Shown: positions 10,850 through 22,887 of the stretch, in pieces
How the letters are laid out: each line of letters starts with the position of its first letter
Numbering within the stretch: position 1 is the stretch's first letter
Assembly (NCBI GenBank): GCA_964019155.1
Contig: OZ025240.1
Location: forward strand, 41,780,802 to 41,844,801
DNA: 64,000 nucleotides
Reading direction: 5' to 3'
Source of the DNA: Osedax fenrisi
Taxonomy: Eukaryota > Annelida > Polychaeta > Sabellida > Siboglinidae
Notes under the pieces: generated by a model
What the model saw: the letters and a program-made list of their open reading frames with translations, nothing else
The model's database searches: none
Told to the model about the DNA's origin: nothing
Position numbers and translations under genes: made by a program

Positions 10850-13800
10850 CTTTCTATCATTATGTTTTCATCTTCCCAGCATAAATTATATCCAAGTCAT
10901 GTACTCATATCAATTGTCCCCCTCTATCATATGCCCTTGCCATTTTTTCTTTTCCCAATTTCATATTTACATGTCCTTCTTGCCTTCTAAATATCTCATC
11001 AAATACATCCACTACAGTCTATTCTCATCCAGCTACCCCTATTCCTATACATCTCAATGATAATAATAAGACTCCCAACTCCCCTTATTTTCCTGTAAAA
11101 TCAACTCCATCTATTGATTTCAATAGTTCCAACATCACAAGTTGTTCACTCACTAAAATCTAATCATATATCTAAACCTTCTTCTCATAACTCATATTCA
11201 CTAACTCAATCTGAAATACTATCTGAACACATTGCCCTAATCAATATTCGTTCTCTTCATTCCATTGCCTCCCTCTTATTACCATTCCTTAAAAAGTCAG
11301 ATTTTAGTATTATTGCATTAACGGGAAAATGGATCTCTCAAGATGATTTCGACATATTTGCCTTATTTCACAATTCTGGTTATACATTACTCTTATTGCC
11401 ACGATTATCAGATCATGGTGGTTGGGTTGGCTTCCTTGTAAAAGCTTATTTACCTTTATCATGTATATCCATATCCCATAACTTATCCTACTCCCGCCTA
11501 ACTATATCGTTCACCTAAATACACAAATTCGCCTCTTTTAAAGTGAGTTTAACGATCTTGCTACTGATCTCATAAGTTCACCCACATACCACCCTATTAT
11601 CCTTGGTGATTTCAACTATCATAATGCTACCTCAAATCCACATATTATATTCACTAATTTAACATATTCGAATATAATCATTATCCCTATCACAATATGT
11701 ACAGTTCCCCACTCATTTAAATGGTAATATTATTGATCTTGTATTCTCCAGTTTTCTCCATTATGAACTCATGGTGAGTACTTTCTAGACTTGATCTACT
11801 TTTATATTCACTCTTAATCAGAAAACACGTATTACATACAGACTTATTAAGAATATTAATTCTATGATATTCTTAGCTGACTTACATTCTGCCTTAAGTG
11901 ACTACTATTATTCTCCAGTTATATTAAATTCCATACTATCCCATTCAATGAATAAATATTCGCCTTTAAAAACCATATCAGTACTCTACATCCTGATACC
12001 CCATGGTTTATTTCCCACCTAATATCCTTGAAACGATAACTTCATAAATCTGAAAGAATATACCTATCCTTGAGATCTTCATCTTCTAGAGCTTCATTCA
12101 TTGAGCAACGTAATATCTATAAATTGAGAAGATAAATGTGAAAGATCTGCAATTTCCTATGCCAAATCTAGCTATTATACTCGGGTTATAAATGACCTTG
12201 CTTCTGATAACCGTGACTTTTCAGACTGGCTAATAAGTTATTATCTACCCTAAATCTAGCATTACAACCATATATATGTAACTAACATTTCTCCATTACA
12301 ATTTGTATGTCTCTTCTCCAAAACATTTTCTTATAAGATTGACTCCATCATAATAAAGATCAACTACAATAACCATACTGTCAACTATCGTTCAATCATA
12401 GTTACCCCATCTATTTCTACTTTCTAAGTTTTTTTCGTCAGCCACATATATCTCTCATATCTTAACTCCTACATGCGCCTACTTCGATATCTCCCTCCGA
12501 TTATTTTCCACTATCTATTTTTAAACTTTACTTCGATTATCTATATCCAACTATCTGTAATATAATATCATATTCCCTAAATTCCGGTACTGTCCCTTCT
12601 ATTTTTAAACAAGCAATAATCAATCCGATTCTTTAAAAACCTTCAATCGATCCCGAATCACTTCTCATATCGCCCAATTTTTCAGCTACCTCCGGAGAGT
12701 AACATTTTGGAAAGAGTTGTCTCTCGTCAACTAATCTCTTATTTAACAGCCAAATAATCACCATATTCCTAAAAAAAGTGGTTTTCGCCGAGGAAACTCC
12801 ACAGAAACAATACTACTATACGTAATTGATGTAATCACTTCTACCCTTAATACTAAACATTACTGTCAACTAGTAATGCTTGACATATTCAGTGCTTTCG
12901 ATACGCTTGATCACAAAAATATACTATCCAGTCTACACTTGCTTGGAGTTAGAGACCTTGCCCTATCATGGTTGATTCATATCCATCTTAACATAGTAGC
13001 AATGTACAAATATTTAATTCTTGTTATTCCCCTTCTCCTATGAAATATGGTATTCTCCAGAGATCAGTAATCGGTTGTTCACTTTTCTCTATTTATCTAT
13101 TTCCAATACCATCCATAATATCTAAATATCCAAATATCTATTATCATCTATATACAGATGAAATGCAACCATATATGTTTCTTCCAACTAATTCATCACT
13201 AGGTATCAATAATCAATTCTCCAATTATGCTAATGACATTAAATAATGGCTTATTTTTAATAATCTTCTCCTTAATAACTCCAAAACTATATTGATGAAT
13301 CTTACTCCATCACCAAGTTACTTCCCTCCTTTTGTATTGATAACATTGTAATATCTCCTGTAATATCTACTGCATCCAACTTAGGTGAACTTTAGATTAT
13401 ACTCTTTCCTTCATTCCTCATATTACTGCAATCACTAAATCTGCAAATTATCATCTATTTAGAATTAGAATATTATGAAAATCAATTACTGTATCTCTTA
13501 CTTAAACTCTAGTTAATTCCCTTGTCCTCTCTATATTATTGTTCCTCACTCCTCATATATATATATATGGACTATAGTCCTTTATCCTCTATATCTCCCT
13601 TACATTGAGTTATTCGTTCAGCATTCCTCACAACATATAACCTACGTATTCGAGCTCATTCCTCTACTTCTTCATACCAACACTTAATTCCATGGTTCCC
13701 ATTTAACAAACGTTCTGTTTATCGAATACTATATATCGTTCATTCATCAATATACTCTTCGAATTTCTCCTCCTATATTTCTGCTTCTCTAGTACAAATA

Positions 13801-13960
13801 TCTTCCATTCCATCTCTTAGAAACCATGCATCTCATCTTCTATCCCTCAAAAATTAATTCCCGGCACTGAGTTATATTGGCCCAAAACTATATAATTCAC
13901 TCTCACCCTATATTAGATCTATAAAGTCGCATAAAAATTCATGAAATATATACAACAATT
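10850..13960 (+). mobile_element. CR1/L2-like LINE with decayed endonuclease and reverse transcriptase
   Basis: An apurinic endonuclease domain is seen at 11114-11518 with ALINIRSLHSIASLLLPFLK followed by DFSIIALTGKWIS. It continues near 11600 with IILGDFNYHN, and then with QFPTHLNGNIIDLVFS near 11700. RT follows: GFRRGNSTETILLYVIDVIT near 12785, LVMLDIFSAFDTLDH near 12870, then a degraded QG-S block near 13050 and TDEM in place of the usual aspartate pair near 13157. The C-terminal LWN-like end lies near 13880. Many stops make it inactive. It is the most complete domain set of any LINE in the window; the 5' boundary is uncertain. Confidence 0.8.
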
Positions 13961-13984
13961 GATCTCAGTTGGCAACCTGTAATA

Positions 13985-14449
13985 CAATATTGTTTGTCAT
14001 TATTAGGTATTACTATTAAAACACACGCGATTTTTATGAAAATCAGAATAATTCACACGCTGCGCGCTGATTGGTTATAGGGTCTCCGTATTTGGGATTT
14101 GTTTGAATTCTAGATATAGGATACCTATGCTTATAACTTAATTACTATTTGATAACAAATATAGAAATTATGTATATAATGTTTAGAATGCTTTAGTTTT
14201 TAATAATATATTGTTATATAATAATATATTTTATATTGAAACATTATCATATTCTTGAGAAGGTTTTAAATTAAAATTGTTTTTCATAAATTTAAAAACG
14301 TAATACAAAAATCAGTTTATTGGATACATCAGCACTATTTTAATAATTAAAAAATAAAAAATACTTATTTAGACTATTTATATACTTATGAATATTTTAT
14401 TCATTACATTTTTTTTGTATGATTTATGGTTTCTGAGATACCGAGAGTG
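13985..14449 (-). mobile_element. family A transposon, partial copy A2 (inverted)
   Basis: Read on the minus strand it carries the family A left half: ACACTCTCGGTATCTCAG, then CATAAATC, AAAACCTTCTCAAGAAT, then TGATTTTCATAAAAATCGCG. The far end is missing and the near terminus runs straight into family A' at 14450. Confidence 0.6.
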
Positions 14450-15256
14450 TATCTCGAATACCGACACCCTATAGGGTGCTATAGTAATAAATCACCATAA
14501 CTTTATTATTTCTAAATTAAATATTACCAAATTTTATTTATAAGTACTAAGTAGGTATATACATATAATAGCTATTTTAAAATTTAATTTATTTTGTTTA
14601 ACTCTGAGATAACAGGGGTGTTGATATTATAGGCACTGCCTCGATTACCGACACATTTGCACATAATATCGACACACTAAATATATTGATATTTAGATAT
14701 ACTATATATTATTTAATATCCACTATCCAATCAGAATTGAATGCGCGTTACTTTTAGTTAACACACGCAATTCATAAGTTTTTTTCCTAAAATAAATGTT
14801 ATTATAACGCACGCACATTAAAAACAAATAACGCTGATTCGTTAAAGGGTGTCGATATTACTGCAATTATGGTGTTGGTATTATGAAAAAGTATGTTTCT
14901 TAGGTAAACGTCAATAACTTTGTAACAAATTATCAAAAATACAAAATATTTACGGCACATTGTAAAATATAATTAGTTCTATACGATGTATATAAAATAT
15001 TTAAAATATATAATTTTTCAAATGAATGAGAATCGATATTGTACTTCAAAAATTTCATAAATTTAGAGTTGTAACGAAAAAATCAGTTTTTTGTTTATAA
15101 TTAAAAAAATATAAATATTAAAAAAAAAAATTATACTTACATAAATTAGAATTATATTGTTAACATTTCATATATTAATTATTTTTTGATTGGAATTATA
15201 TTTTAGAAGATCTCTAGGGATATTACGTGAATGTTGATATTAGCGCACTCTCCCCT
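14450..15256. mobile_element. family A' inverted-repeat transposon, copy 1
   Basis: It begins ATCTCGAATACCGACACCC and ends with TTGATATTAGCGCACTCTCC. The internal blocks AATAAATCACCATAACTTTA and TTTTTGATTGGAATTATATT also occur, in inverse order and orientation, in the copy at 24170-25256. No transposase frame was found. It abuts A2, suggesting insertion into or beside it. Confidence 0.6.
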
Positions 15257-15517
15257 ACAACTAACACGCACATAACCTTAATTAGTATAAATTAAAATAT
15301 AAAACACAAACGTTAACATATGTTTATATTCTAGTAGACATTAATGATAGTACAGTATTATTATTAAAGTATAAAGTATATATATATAGATATATATATT
15401 ATAATTATTAGTATAGTTATTATGTAAATATGTTGACCAATTAACAGATAATTATTTTTCATAAACCATAACATCTAAGAAATCAATTGTTCAAAATAAT
15501 TAACAATATAAATAGTA

Positions 15518-15904
15518 TCCCAGCAAACAGTAAGAGCAGCATAATAGCAGCATAACAGCATATGCTAGAGCCTCAAATGTTTACATTGTGCTATTATGCT
15601 GCTCTTAAATGTTTATTATGCTGCTATTAATTTGTCACGCTATTATGCTGCTGTTATGCTGCTATTATGCTGCCCTTATGCTGCTATTATGCTGCTATTA
15701 ATTTTAAAAGTATATTATGCTGCTATTATGCTGCTCTTCTAATAATAGCAGCATAATAGCAGCATAATATACTTTTAAAATTAATAGCAGCATAATAGCA
15801 GCATAATATACATTTAAGAGCAGCATAATAGCACAATGTAAACATTTGAGGCTCTAGCATTTGCTGTTATGCTGCTATTATGCTTCTCTTACTGTTTTCT
15901 GGGA
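15518..15904. mobile_element. large palindromic MITE with internal TGCTGCTATTA repeats
   Basis: The ends are TCCCAGCAAACAGTAAGAGC and the complementary CTCTTACTGTTTTCTGGGA, flanked on both sides by TA, so a TA target duplication is likely. Most of the length is an inverted repeat: GAGCCTCAAATGTTTACATT near the left arm pairs with AATGTAAACATTTGAGGCTC near the right arm. The interior alternates TGCTGCTATTA units on both strands. No protein is encoded. Confidence 0.8.
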
Positions 15905-15906
15905 TA

Positions 15907-16600
15907 TACTATTGTTGTGTCTGCACGACATCATGCAGATCACGGATTTAAACGCACGCAATATCGCGTACGTTATCCTAGAAATGGCTGTCGCGCATTT
16001 AACTAATAGAGATGCATTTCCCAGTTTCTTATTCGTAGGAGGTTTTCTTGTGACATCGTGATGTAAGCACGTGTACAAACACAGTTCATTGTCTCACTAT
16101 TGTTAGAGCTGAATAACCCGAATAGGATGACTAAAAGCAGTGTAAACAGCAGTAAACATAGATATGTACGACTCGAATCGTAACATTCAAGTACAATATA
16201 TTATAACTGATATTTAAATATTTAATTATCTAATATGTATTTTAGCGTATATTAAAATACTAGAACTTTATACGAGTTGACGACATTATCGAAATATAAA
16301 AAGATATTTAATGAGAAGACAGAACCTATTATCAAACATCATATGTTAGTATCATTTATATATTAAACGATTGTATACATATTAATTTTGGATAATAAAT
16401 TTCAATAATACAAAATTCATATTAATTATACTAAATATTGTATTTAAAAAGGTGTATGGAATTATTTATATATATTTATATGCAGATGTCCTATATAGAG
16501 TGTATACACTGCAGTATACATTTATAGCTCTGAAATAGGCTTGAATATATTCATAAATCATATACTGAGTAACCTAAATGGGTGGCTCTAACGTGCATCA
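15907..16600. other. mixed-composition stretch, no supported exon
   Basis: The first 170 bases after the palindromic MITE have higher GC and overlapping open frames on both strands, without matching motifs or convincing splice sites. Beyond 16.1 kb it becomes AT-rich. Confidence 0.4.
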
Positions 16601-16639
16601 TACATTACACATATATGTACATCGTAATCACGTATATTT

Positions 16640-17065
16640 ACATGTATATATATATATATTTATATATATATATATATTTATATATATACACATATATATA
16701 TATATATACATATATATCGCATGATAATATACATGATATATCACCCACTTCACAACACTGTCAGGTAAAATAGCGAACAATATTAACTTCATGATTCATT
16801 ATAATAATCAATATATTAATTTATTTATAACATATATTTATTTATTATTATTGTGTAAAATATGATATTAATATACACATATATATATATATATATATAC
16901 GAATGCCAGTGATGGCAATATATTTATGAAGATGAAGGTGATGACGATTATGATTATAATAATAATGATTTGACACCTATAATATTACTAGTATATAATA
17001 TATAATAAGGTATATACTACATTATATCTATGGTTATGTCACTTTTAATTAATTATATATATATA

Positions 17066-17106
<41 letters not shown>
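16640..17106. repeat. (TA)n-rich blocks
   Basis: Three TA-dominated tracts (about 16640-16715, 16872-16900 and 17055-17106). Open frames over them are Tyr-Ile repeats with no coding meaning. Confidence 0.85.
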
Positions 17107-17108
<2 letters not shown>

Positions 17109-17270
17109 ATATATATGTATGTAAATATGTGTTATATTTGTATGTGTGTGTATGTATGTGTATTTAAATATGTGTGTATGTATATGTGTATGTATGTGTA
17201 TGTGTGTATGCATATGCATACACATGTGTGTGTATGTGTGTGCATATGTGTGTGTGTATGTAAATGTGAG
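17107..17270. repeat. (TG)n/(TATG)n simple-repeat region
   Basis: Interrupted TGTG and TATG units following the TA tract. Overlapping open frames on both strands are artefacts of the repeat. Confidence 0.85.
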
Positions 17271-17844
17271 TACATACAATGCCAAGAGGTAATACGTGTA
17301 CATATTAATACATATACGCATGCACACACGTGTTCTAATAGTAATGCATAATGCAAACCTATAAGTTAATACATACAAGATGCGAGCCTTTAGAGATCAC
17401 CTAACACTAATATGCATTATGAGTCATAATTTATGACACATTATGACATCGTATGAAAAATATGTCATATGTTATAGTATATTATAGTCCATTACGTGAG
17501 TGAAAATTCTAATTAAATGTCTCTTAATTATATAACAATTTTATCATTTAATGATCATCCTCGGGCAATCTAATATTACTTAGTATACTACATTACGTAG
17601 TATACTATATTACATAGTATATACTCATTATTCGTATATGTATACTATTCTAAATATATGATTATTACAATTTACGACTCTCTAATTTCTCTCTAATTTA
17701 CTATATAAAATCAATAATATTGATTAAATAATAAAAATATAAATATATTCGTATTTATATTTATATATTTTCGTATTTATTTGTATATGGAAATTATCAT
17801 TACATTCTAGAATCAGTATGTATACATATGGCAGTGGTGGTTTA

Positions 17845-17864
17845 TACACACACAGACACCCACC

Positions 17865-17907
<43 letters not shown>
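17845..17907. repeat. compound (AC)n(TA)n microsatellite
   Basis: CA repeats with CCCACC interruptions grading into a TA run. Confidence 0.9.
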
Positions 17908-17911
<4 letters not shown>

Positions 17912-18630
17912 ACTAATAATTACTATTAATAGCTCAATATGTACACATATATCTATTATATATTTACTTGTACATATACATTATTAATATGCAAATGACT
18001 ATATTAAATCATGCTATCTTCACATAACATGTTCATACACATTAAATATATGAAATATTTAAAGGCAGTGATACTATTTGTAATGAAATGTTAATACCGA
18101 TAATGTATATTACAAATACTGATATCAAATGTCATATATATATATATATCAATGTTAATATTACATATTGATAATACTAATATTAATAGATAACAATATA
18201 TAAACTAAACATATAACAATATTTTTAGTTGTGTAATAATTAATTATTATGGTTAAAAAGTATTGGTTATAATTATATTATTGTATAATAGTAGTTAACC
18301 TATTCAAATATCTAATTTAGTTATTTTTAATACATGGTGGATGTCCCAAAAATGATAAATGGAATATTATCTGAAGGGAATGAAAGAAAATCACTATATA
18401 TAAATTGTATGAACATATTTCATATATGTAAATTGAAAAAAAATCATTAAACTGAGATATATTTACAACATTGTGTGTATATTGTGATTTCTCAATTAGC
18501 AAATTGTGTAATTATCACTTAGTATTAGCCTCGAAAACATCTAATGTGAGCACGTTTGTGAACAAATTGTGGGGAATTCTAAATTAATTTGAATATAACT
18601 TGGAAACTCCGTCATATATATAGGCTATAG

Positions 18631-18875
18631 CCTCGTCCGAACCATTACAATGGTAGACGCTTAACATATTATTTAGAAGTGATCTTATATAATTGTATAT
18701 AAATAAATGATCACCTCTCGTTAAAACAATAGATGCCTTAATATGAGAGCGGCTTCGGATGGACATTAGAGCCATATATAGTTATAAGTGAAAACTTCAT
18801 CTAAGTTCCTGGATATGCCATAGAATGAAAGGACTCCAAATAAAAATTTAAATAAAACTAACGATAATAATATAA
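18631..18875 (+). mobile_element. tRNA-derived SINE, body only, copy 2
   Basis: It starts at the end of the B box (CCTCGTCCG) and carries the body seen at 28.3-28.5 kb: TATTTAGAAGTGATCTTATA, GGCTTCGGATGGACATTAGA, CATATATAGTTATAAGTGAA and GAATGAAAGGACTCC, ending in an A-rich AAATAAAA tail. The tRNA head is missing upstream of the B box. Confidence 0.75.
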
Positions 18876-19390
18876 ACAATTTACTTCGGAATATCTTTTA
18901 TATATCTAGAATATAAATACATGACTGAAAGCTGACTATTCTACAAGTTTCAAAGATCTGATAACTCGATTTTCTTACCATTCTCAAAAAAATTGCCAAC
19001 ATTATATTTCATTCCATTCTATATTCATCTATATTTAGTAAACCGTCTAAATCCCCTAATAAACTAATTACAATCCACACAACACATTGCACCCTACGAT
19101 ATCTACACACTATATCGTACTGACTGAACTGATATTGAAACTAATTTGTTTGAAAATATACACATGCGTTATCTACACCCGGAACTAACTCCTCCCCTAA
19201 TCCCCTAACTCCTCCCCTAATCCCTTAACACCATCAATACATCTATAACAACCTTACAATAAAAACTGAACACTAACTCCTTAATCGATTAATCTTTTTA
19301 TCACTTTATAAACTTATCTATACTATATTATAGAGACGAAATTCTCTGTTGTTTATGAAGGTAAGGTAACATTTTATGAATGGGCAAAGT

Positions 19391-19392
<2 letters not shown>

Positions 19393-19430
<38 letters not shown>
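19393..19430. repeat. (TA)n microsatellite
   Basis: A pure TA run. Confidence 0.95.
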
Positions 19431-19432
<2 letters not shown>

Positions 19433-19721
19433 TCCGCGTTACTATAGTAACAATTATTATTTTCCAATTACTTTATTATTATTGTTGTATACAAATTATA
19501 TAATAAAATGTGTAATACAATTAATATAATTAATAGTATACGTATACATTAACGTACCCGTCTCTCTTTCTTTCACGATCTTGCTATTGTTATAGAACTC
19601 ACTGTGTAACTACAATTTTGCCTGATATCACAAATATATAATATAGATAATGTGTAGGTATATAGGTTACATTTACATTTATATTTACATTTACCTACAT
19701 TTAAAGATGATAATTGTTCAG

Positions 19722-19744
19722 AGTAGTGTCGCGTATAAGTTAAG
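19722..19744 (+). CDS. candidate 23-nt microexon upstream of the TM exon
   Basis: An acceptor-like TTGTTCAG precedes AGT AGT GTC GCG TAT AAG TTA AG, and a strong donor GTATGT follows. Read in phase 0 it gives SSVAYKL plus two bases. That matches the single leading base of the TM exon at 21645, which would complete an arginine codon just outside the membrane helix. The support is phase agreement and splice signals only. Such a short match can arise by chance, and no other upstream exon of this gene was found. Confidence 0.25.
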
Positions 19745-20281
19745 GTATGTCTATAGATATACTATAGACTATAGACTATAGTCTATATATTTGAATTATT
19801 GAATATTCTTAATCTATAACCACGATGACCTGATAGAAATAAAACCCTTTCTAAGCAAGCTCGCTCTATGGGAGAGGAAAGTAATAAAGAAGACAAGAAT
19901 CGTATTTTCTATATTTGAATAGGATTGTATATGACTATATACTTACAAAGAAGCTACGATACGACATAAAAGAATATTCTTCATCTTTAAAAAATCTAGA
20001 TCTATAGTTCTACTATCGACTAATATAATATCCAGATGTAACCTACTCGCGATATATATCTATAGATCATGGAAGATCATGATAATGATATACATAACAA
20101 ATGAGTGTATATAATCTATGATATAGCTGTGTTATGGTGAGTTATAGTGTCATCAACAGCTAAACAACTTTAATGTCTAGAAATAAGGTCAACATTATCT
20201 CATTTTCCCCAATATGAAGCACTAAACATACTAATTATATCTGTATCCACTTAAGTTTGTGAAAATGGATTTCAGACTATG

Positions 20282-20556
20282 TAGGGGAAAGCAACCGAAT
20301 ACGGACACTCTCGATATATCAGAAACCATAAATCCTACAAAAAATTGTAATGAATAAAATATTCATAATTATATAAATAGTTTAAATAAGTATTTTTTAT
20401 ATTTTAATTATTCAATATAATGCATATCCAATAAACTGATTTTTTTATTACGTTTTTAAATTTATGAAAAAAAAAATGTCAATTTAAAACCTTCTCAAGA
20501 ATATAAAAATGTTAAGATCATATATTGTTACAATGCCGTATTCGGTTATTTTCCCT
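20282..20556 (+). mobile_element. family A transposon, internally deleted copy A3
   Basis: Ends AGGGGAAAGCAACCGAATAC and CCGTATTCGGTTATTTTCCC form a clear inverted repeat. Between them lie only the left-hand blocks (TATCAGAAACCATAAATCC to ACCTTCTCAAGAATA), so about two thirds of the A4 length is missing. Confidence 0.75.
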
Positions 20557-20945
20557 TAAATTAATTTACTCATCATAAAATCGAAAGCCATATATAGGTT
20601 GCAGGAATTCAGAAATTGCGTATTAAATTTTTGTATCGAGAATGAAGATACAAACATTACATTAATATAAAATAATTAATTATTTTTAATAAATACTTAT
20701 TAATTCTGTATTATTATTAAATGATATGTTGCAGTAAAAGTAAATATATGTAGAATCGAATTTGATATGATTTGATATGCTATGATTAATCTGATATGAC
20801 TAAGCAGATACTAATGTTTAGTACACGTTGTGTATTATATGCATTCATAATGATGGTATACTATTAACTATTTCTATTGCTCTTATCTCAGCTTATTATA
20901 TTTAGGTTATACAAATATCTAAAAATTATATAAAAATTACAAAAA

Positions 20946-21089
20946 TATAACAATAAAATTAAGTAAAATATAATAATATTGCACCATAAAGAAATTAATA
21001 TACAATATATTGTTAAAATATGTTAACAATATATTGTATATTAATTTTCTTTATGATGCAATATTATTATATTTTACTTGATGTTATTG

Positions 21090-21093
<4 letters not shown>
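20946..21093. repeat. long hairpin with arms of about 70 bp
   Basis: The left arm contains AAGTAAAATATAATAATATT, then GCACCATAAAG, then TTAATATACAATATATTG. The right arm is its near-exact complement, meeting around 21017. It ends in a (TA)n run at 21091-21125. It is probably a foldback-type element; no family assignment is possible. Confidence 0.75.

Positions 21094-21125
<32 letters not shown>
21091..21125. repeat. (TA)n microsatellite
   Basis: A pure TA run next to a hairpin. Confidence 0.95.
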
Positions 21126-21128
<3 letters not shown>

Positions 21129-21228
21129 GTATGACCATTTAATCCACTTAAATTAAAATAGTAGGTGTTCACTAATTCGTGTAATATGTATTAGTACTTA
21201 ACCACACGTGACCACAATCGTACGGTGA

Positions 21229-21617
21229 CCTCGAGGTCATTTCCACCATGTAACCTGTCCTATCGAGGTCACGTCCTCCCTGTAACATGTCCTATCGAGG
21301 TCACATCCTCCCTGTAACCTGTCCTATCGAAGGTCATGTCCTCCCTGTAACCTGTCATATCGAGGTCACGTCCTCCCTGTAACCTGTCCTATCGAAGGTC
21401 ACGTCCTCCCTCTAACCTGTCATATCGAGGTCACGTCCTCCCTGTAACCTGTCCTATCGAGGTCACGTCCTCCCTGTAACCTGTCCTATCGAGGTCACGT
21501 CCTCCCTGTAACATGTCCTATCGAAGGTCATGTCCTCCCTGTAACCTGTCCTATCGAGGTCAGTTCCTCCCTGTAACCTGTCCTATCGAGGTCACGTCCT
21601 CCCTGTAACCTGTCCTA
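21229..21617 (+). repeat. 32-bp minisatellite, about 12 units
   Basis: The unit is TCGAGGTCACGTCCTCCC followed by TGTAACCTGTCCTA. Units differ by point changes and by a variant TCGAAGGTCA. It ends 27 bases before the terminal exon at 21645, so it lies in that gene's last intron. Each unit includes AGGTCA, the core half-site bound by nuclear receptors; whether that matters is unknown. Confidence 0.9.
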
Positions 21618-21644
21618 TTATCACACACACAACCGCGCTGGCAG

Positions 21645-21780
21645 GTCACTATCGAAGCTCGCCATAGGATTCGGAGTGGCGGCTACCTGCGTCGTGATAG
21701 GAATGGCGATATTGTTCTGCTTCAACAGGTGTTCCAAGTTCTTCATCTACTCGAACAGAGCGACCACCGCCACACGTTAG
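21645..21780 (+). CDS. C-terminal exon of an unidentified single-pass membrane protein
   Basis: After the acceptor CGCTGGCAG the frame reads SLSKLAIGFGVAATCVVIGM, then AILFCFNRCSKFFIYSNRAT and TATR before a TAG at 21778. The first half is a typical transmembrane helix (small and aliphatic residues, about 20 long). It is followed by a Cys- and basic-residue-containing tail of about 20 residues, consistent with a type I membrane protein whose C-terminus is cytosolic. The exon starts with one base completing a codon. Its GC content is well above the flanking DNA. The rest of the protein is not identified in the 21 kb upstream, so introns must be large or the gene is broken. It is separate from the repeated-domain gene that follows, because of the stop codon. 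Confidence 0.6.
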
Positions 21781-22009
21781 TCGTAGCGGGCGTGCGTGCC
21801 TGGTATTCTCGTGCCTGGTATTCGCGTGGGTGTGCGATGTGCACTGGTGGAGACAGCTGCTTGTCATGCGATAGCTAAGTCGACATATATATATATTTAA
21901 TATTATAGTCATATTAATTAAGATATCTAATTAAAATTCTTATAAAAATTCATATTATATTACTAGAAAATAACCATGATTTACTATTATTAGTATAATT
22001 ATAATATAC

Positions 22010-22047
22010 AAATATATATACAAATATTTATATACAAATATTTATAT

Positions 22048-22089
<42 letters not shown>

Positions 22090-22136
22090 TTTATATATAT
22101 ATATATAATATATTTATATATATATATATTTATATA

Positions 22137-22204
<68 letters not shown>
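22010..22204. repeat. (TA)n/(TATT)n-rich block
   Basis: Nearly 200 bases of TA with TTTATA interruptions, followed by a short (GA)n run. Confidence 0.9.
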
Positions 22205-22205
<1 letters not shown>

Positions 22206-22812
22206 AGAGAGAGAGAAATATGAGAAGCGATATTCGGAGCTGCTAGATTGGATGTAGCCGTATATACGCTTGTGATAAGTTATAATTACACAGCATATCG
22301 AGTGCGCGCATGCATGCAACAGGTAGAACACGTGACACATGACACGTGACACGTGACAGCATGTATGCAATGGACGCGCGCACACACACACACGTGCCTG
22401 TAGAGAGAGTGGGGGGGGGGTATGCAGAGTTACACGCGTGCTATAAAAATACAATATGGTTGTATTGTTTTACATCTCTGAACACTAGTGTGAAATACAT
22501 TCAATTGTAGTAATAGCAATGATATCGGTATTCTCGGAATTGTAACTTCATATATATATATATTGTGGTATCGATAAATAAATATTAATATATATACATG
22601 TATACATATACACATATATACACCAGTGAAGGTATTATTTGTCTGTATTAGTGTTTTAAATAAACGACATCAGGATAGTATATAATATATAGTATATATA
22701 TACTCGCGATCATGCACACGTACACATGCATGTGACCATGGTCACGTGATATAATCTTAATTATAATGCCATCACGTGAGAACTATAATGCTAACTAACC
22801 TCGTGATCACAG

Positions 22813-22887
22813 CCAGACCAAAGATTAAAGTGCTTCCCAACAGAACAATGGTCACCCCTCTAACTTCCAGAACTTTGTTGAAAACAG
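22813..22887 (+). CDS. exon L1 of the repeated-domain gene
   Basis: The acceptor GTGATCACAG is preceded by a branch-like CTAAC, and the donor is CAG|GTATAC. The frame enters with two bases and leaves with one, giving RPKIKVLPNRTMVTPLTSRT and LLKT. NRT is an N-glycosylation sequon. The single trailing G joins the GT at the start of K1 to make glycine. A minus-strand frame over the same bases is hydrophobic, but the phase agreement with K1 favours the plus strand. An in-frame ATG 25 bases upstream could make this the first exon, but no signal peptide is encoded there. Confidence 0.5.

Noticed and set aside
15861..16078. Overlapping 66-residue open frames on both strands
   Set aside because: They start in the palindromic MITE, lack recognisable motifs and have no good splice context.
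17049..17378. Open frames of 74-109 residues rich in Thr-His or Tyr-Ile
   Set aside because: Direct products of (TA)n and (TG)n simple repeats.
18950..19290. Pyrimidine-rich segment with LFENIHMRYLHPELTPPLIP-like frame
   Set aside because: It could be a retroelement C-terminus, but no diagnostic RT or endonuclease motif is visible and stops are frequent.
19837..19880. K-like open segment IKPFLSKLALWERK with acceptor GATAG and donor GTAATA
   Set aside because: It resembles the K strand and has the same phases as K1/K2, but it is only 14 codons, has a weak acceptor and would conflict with the microexon-TM exon join. Chance cannot be excluded.
21229..21617. CRISPR array
   Set aside because: Units are contiguous 32-bp repeats without unique spacers, in eukaryotic DNA.
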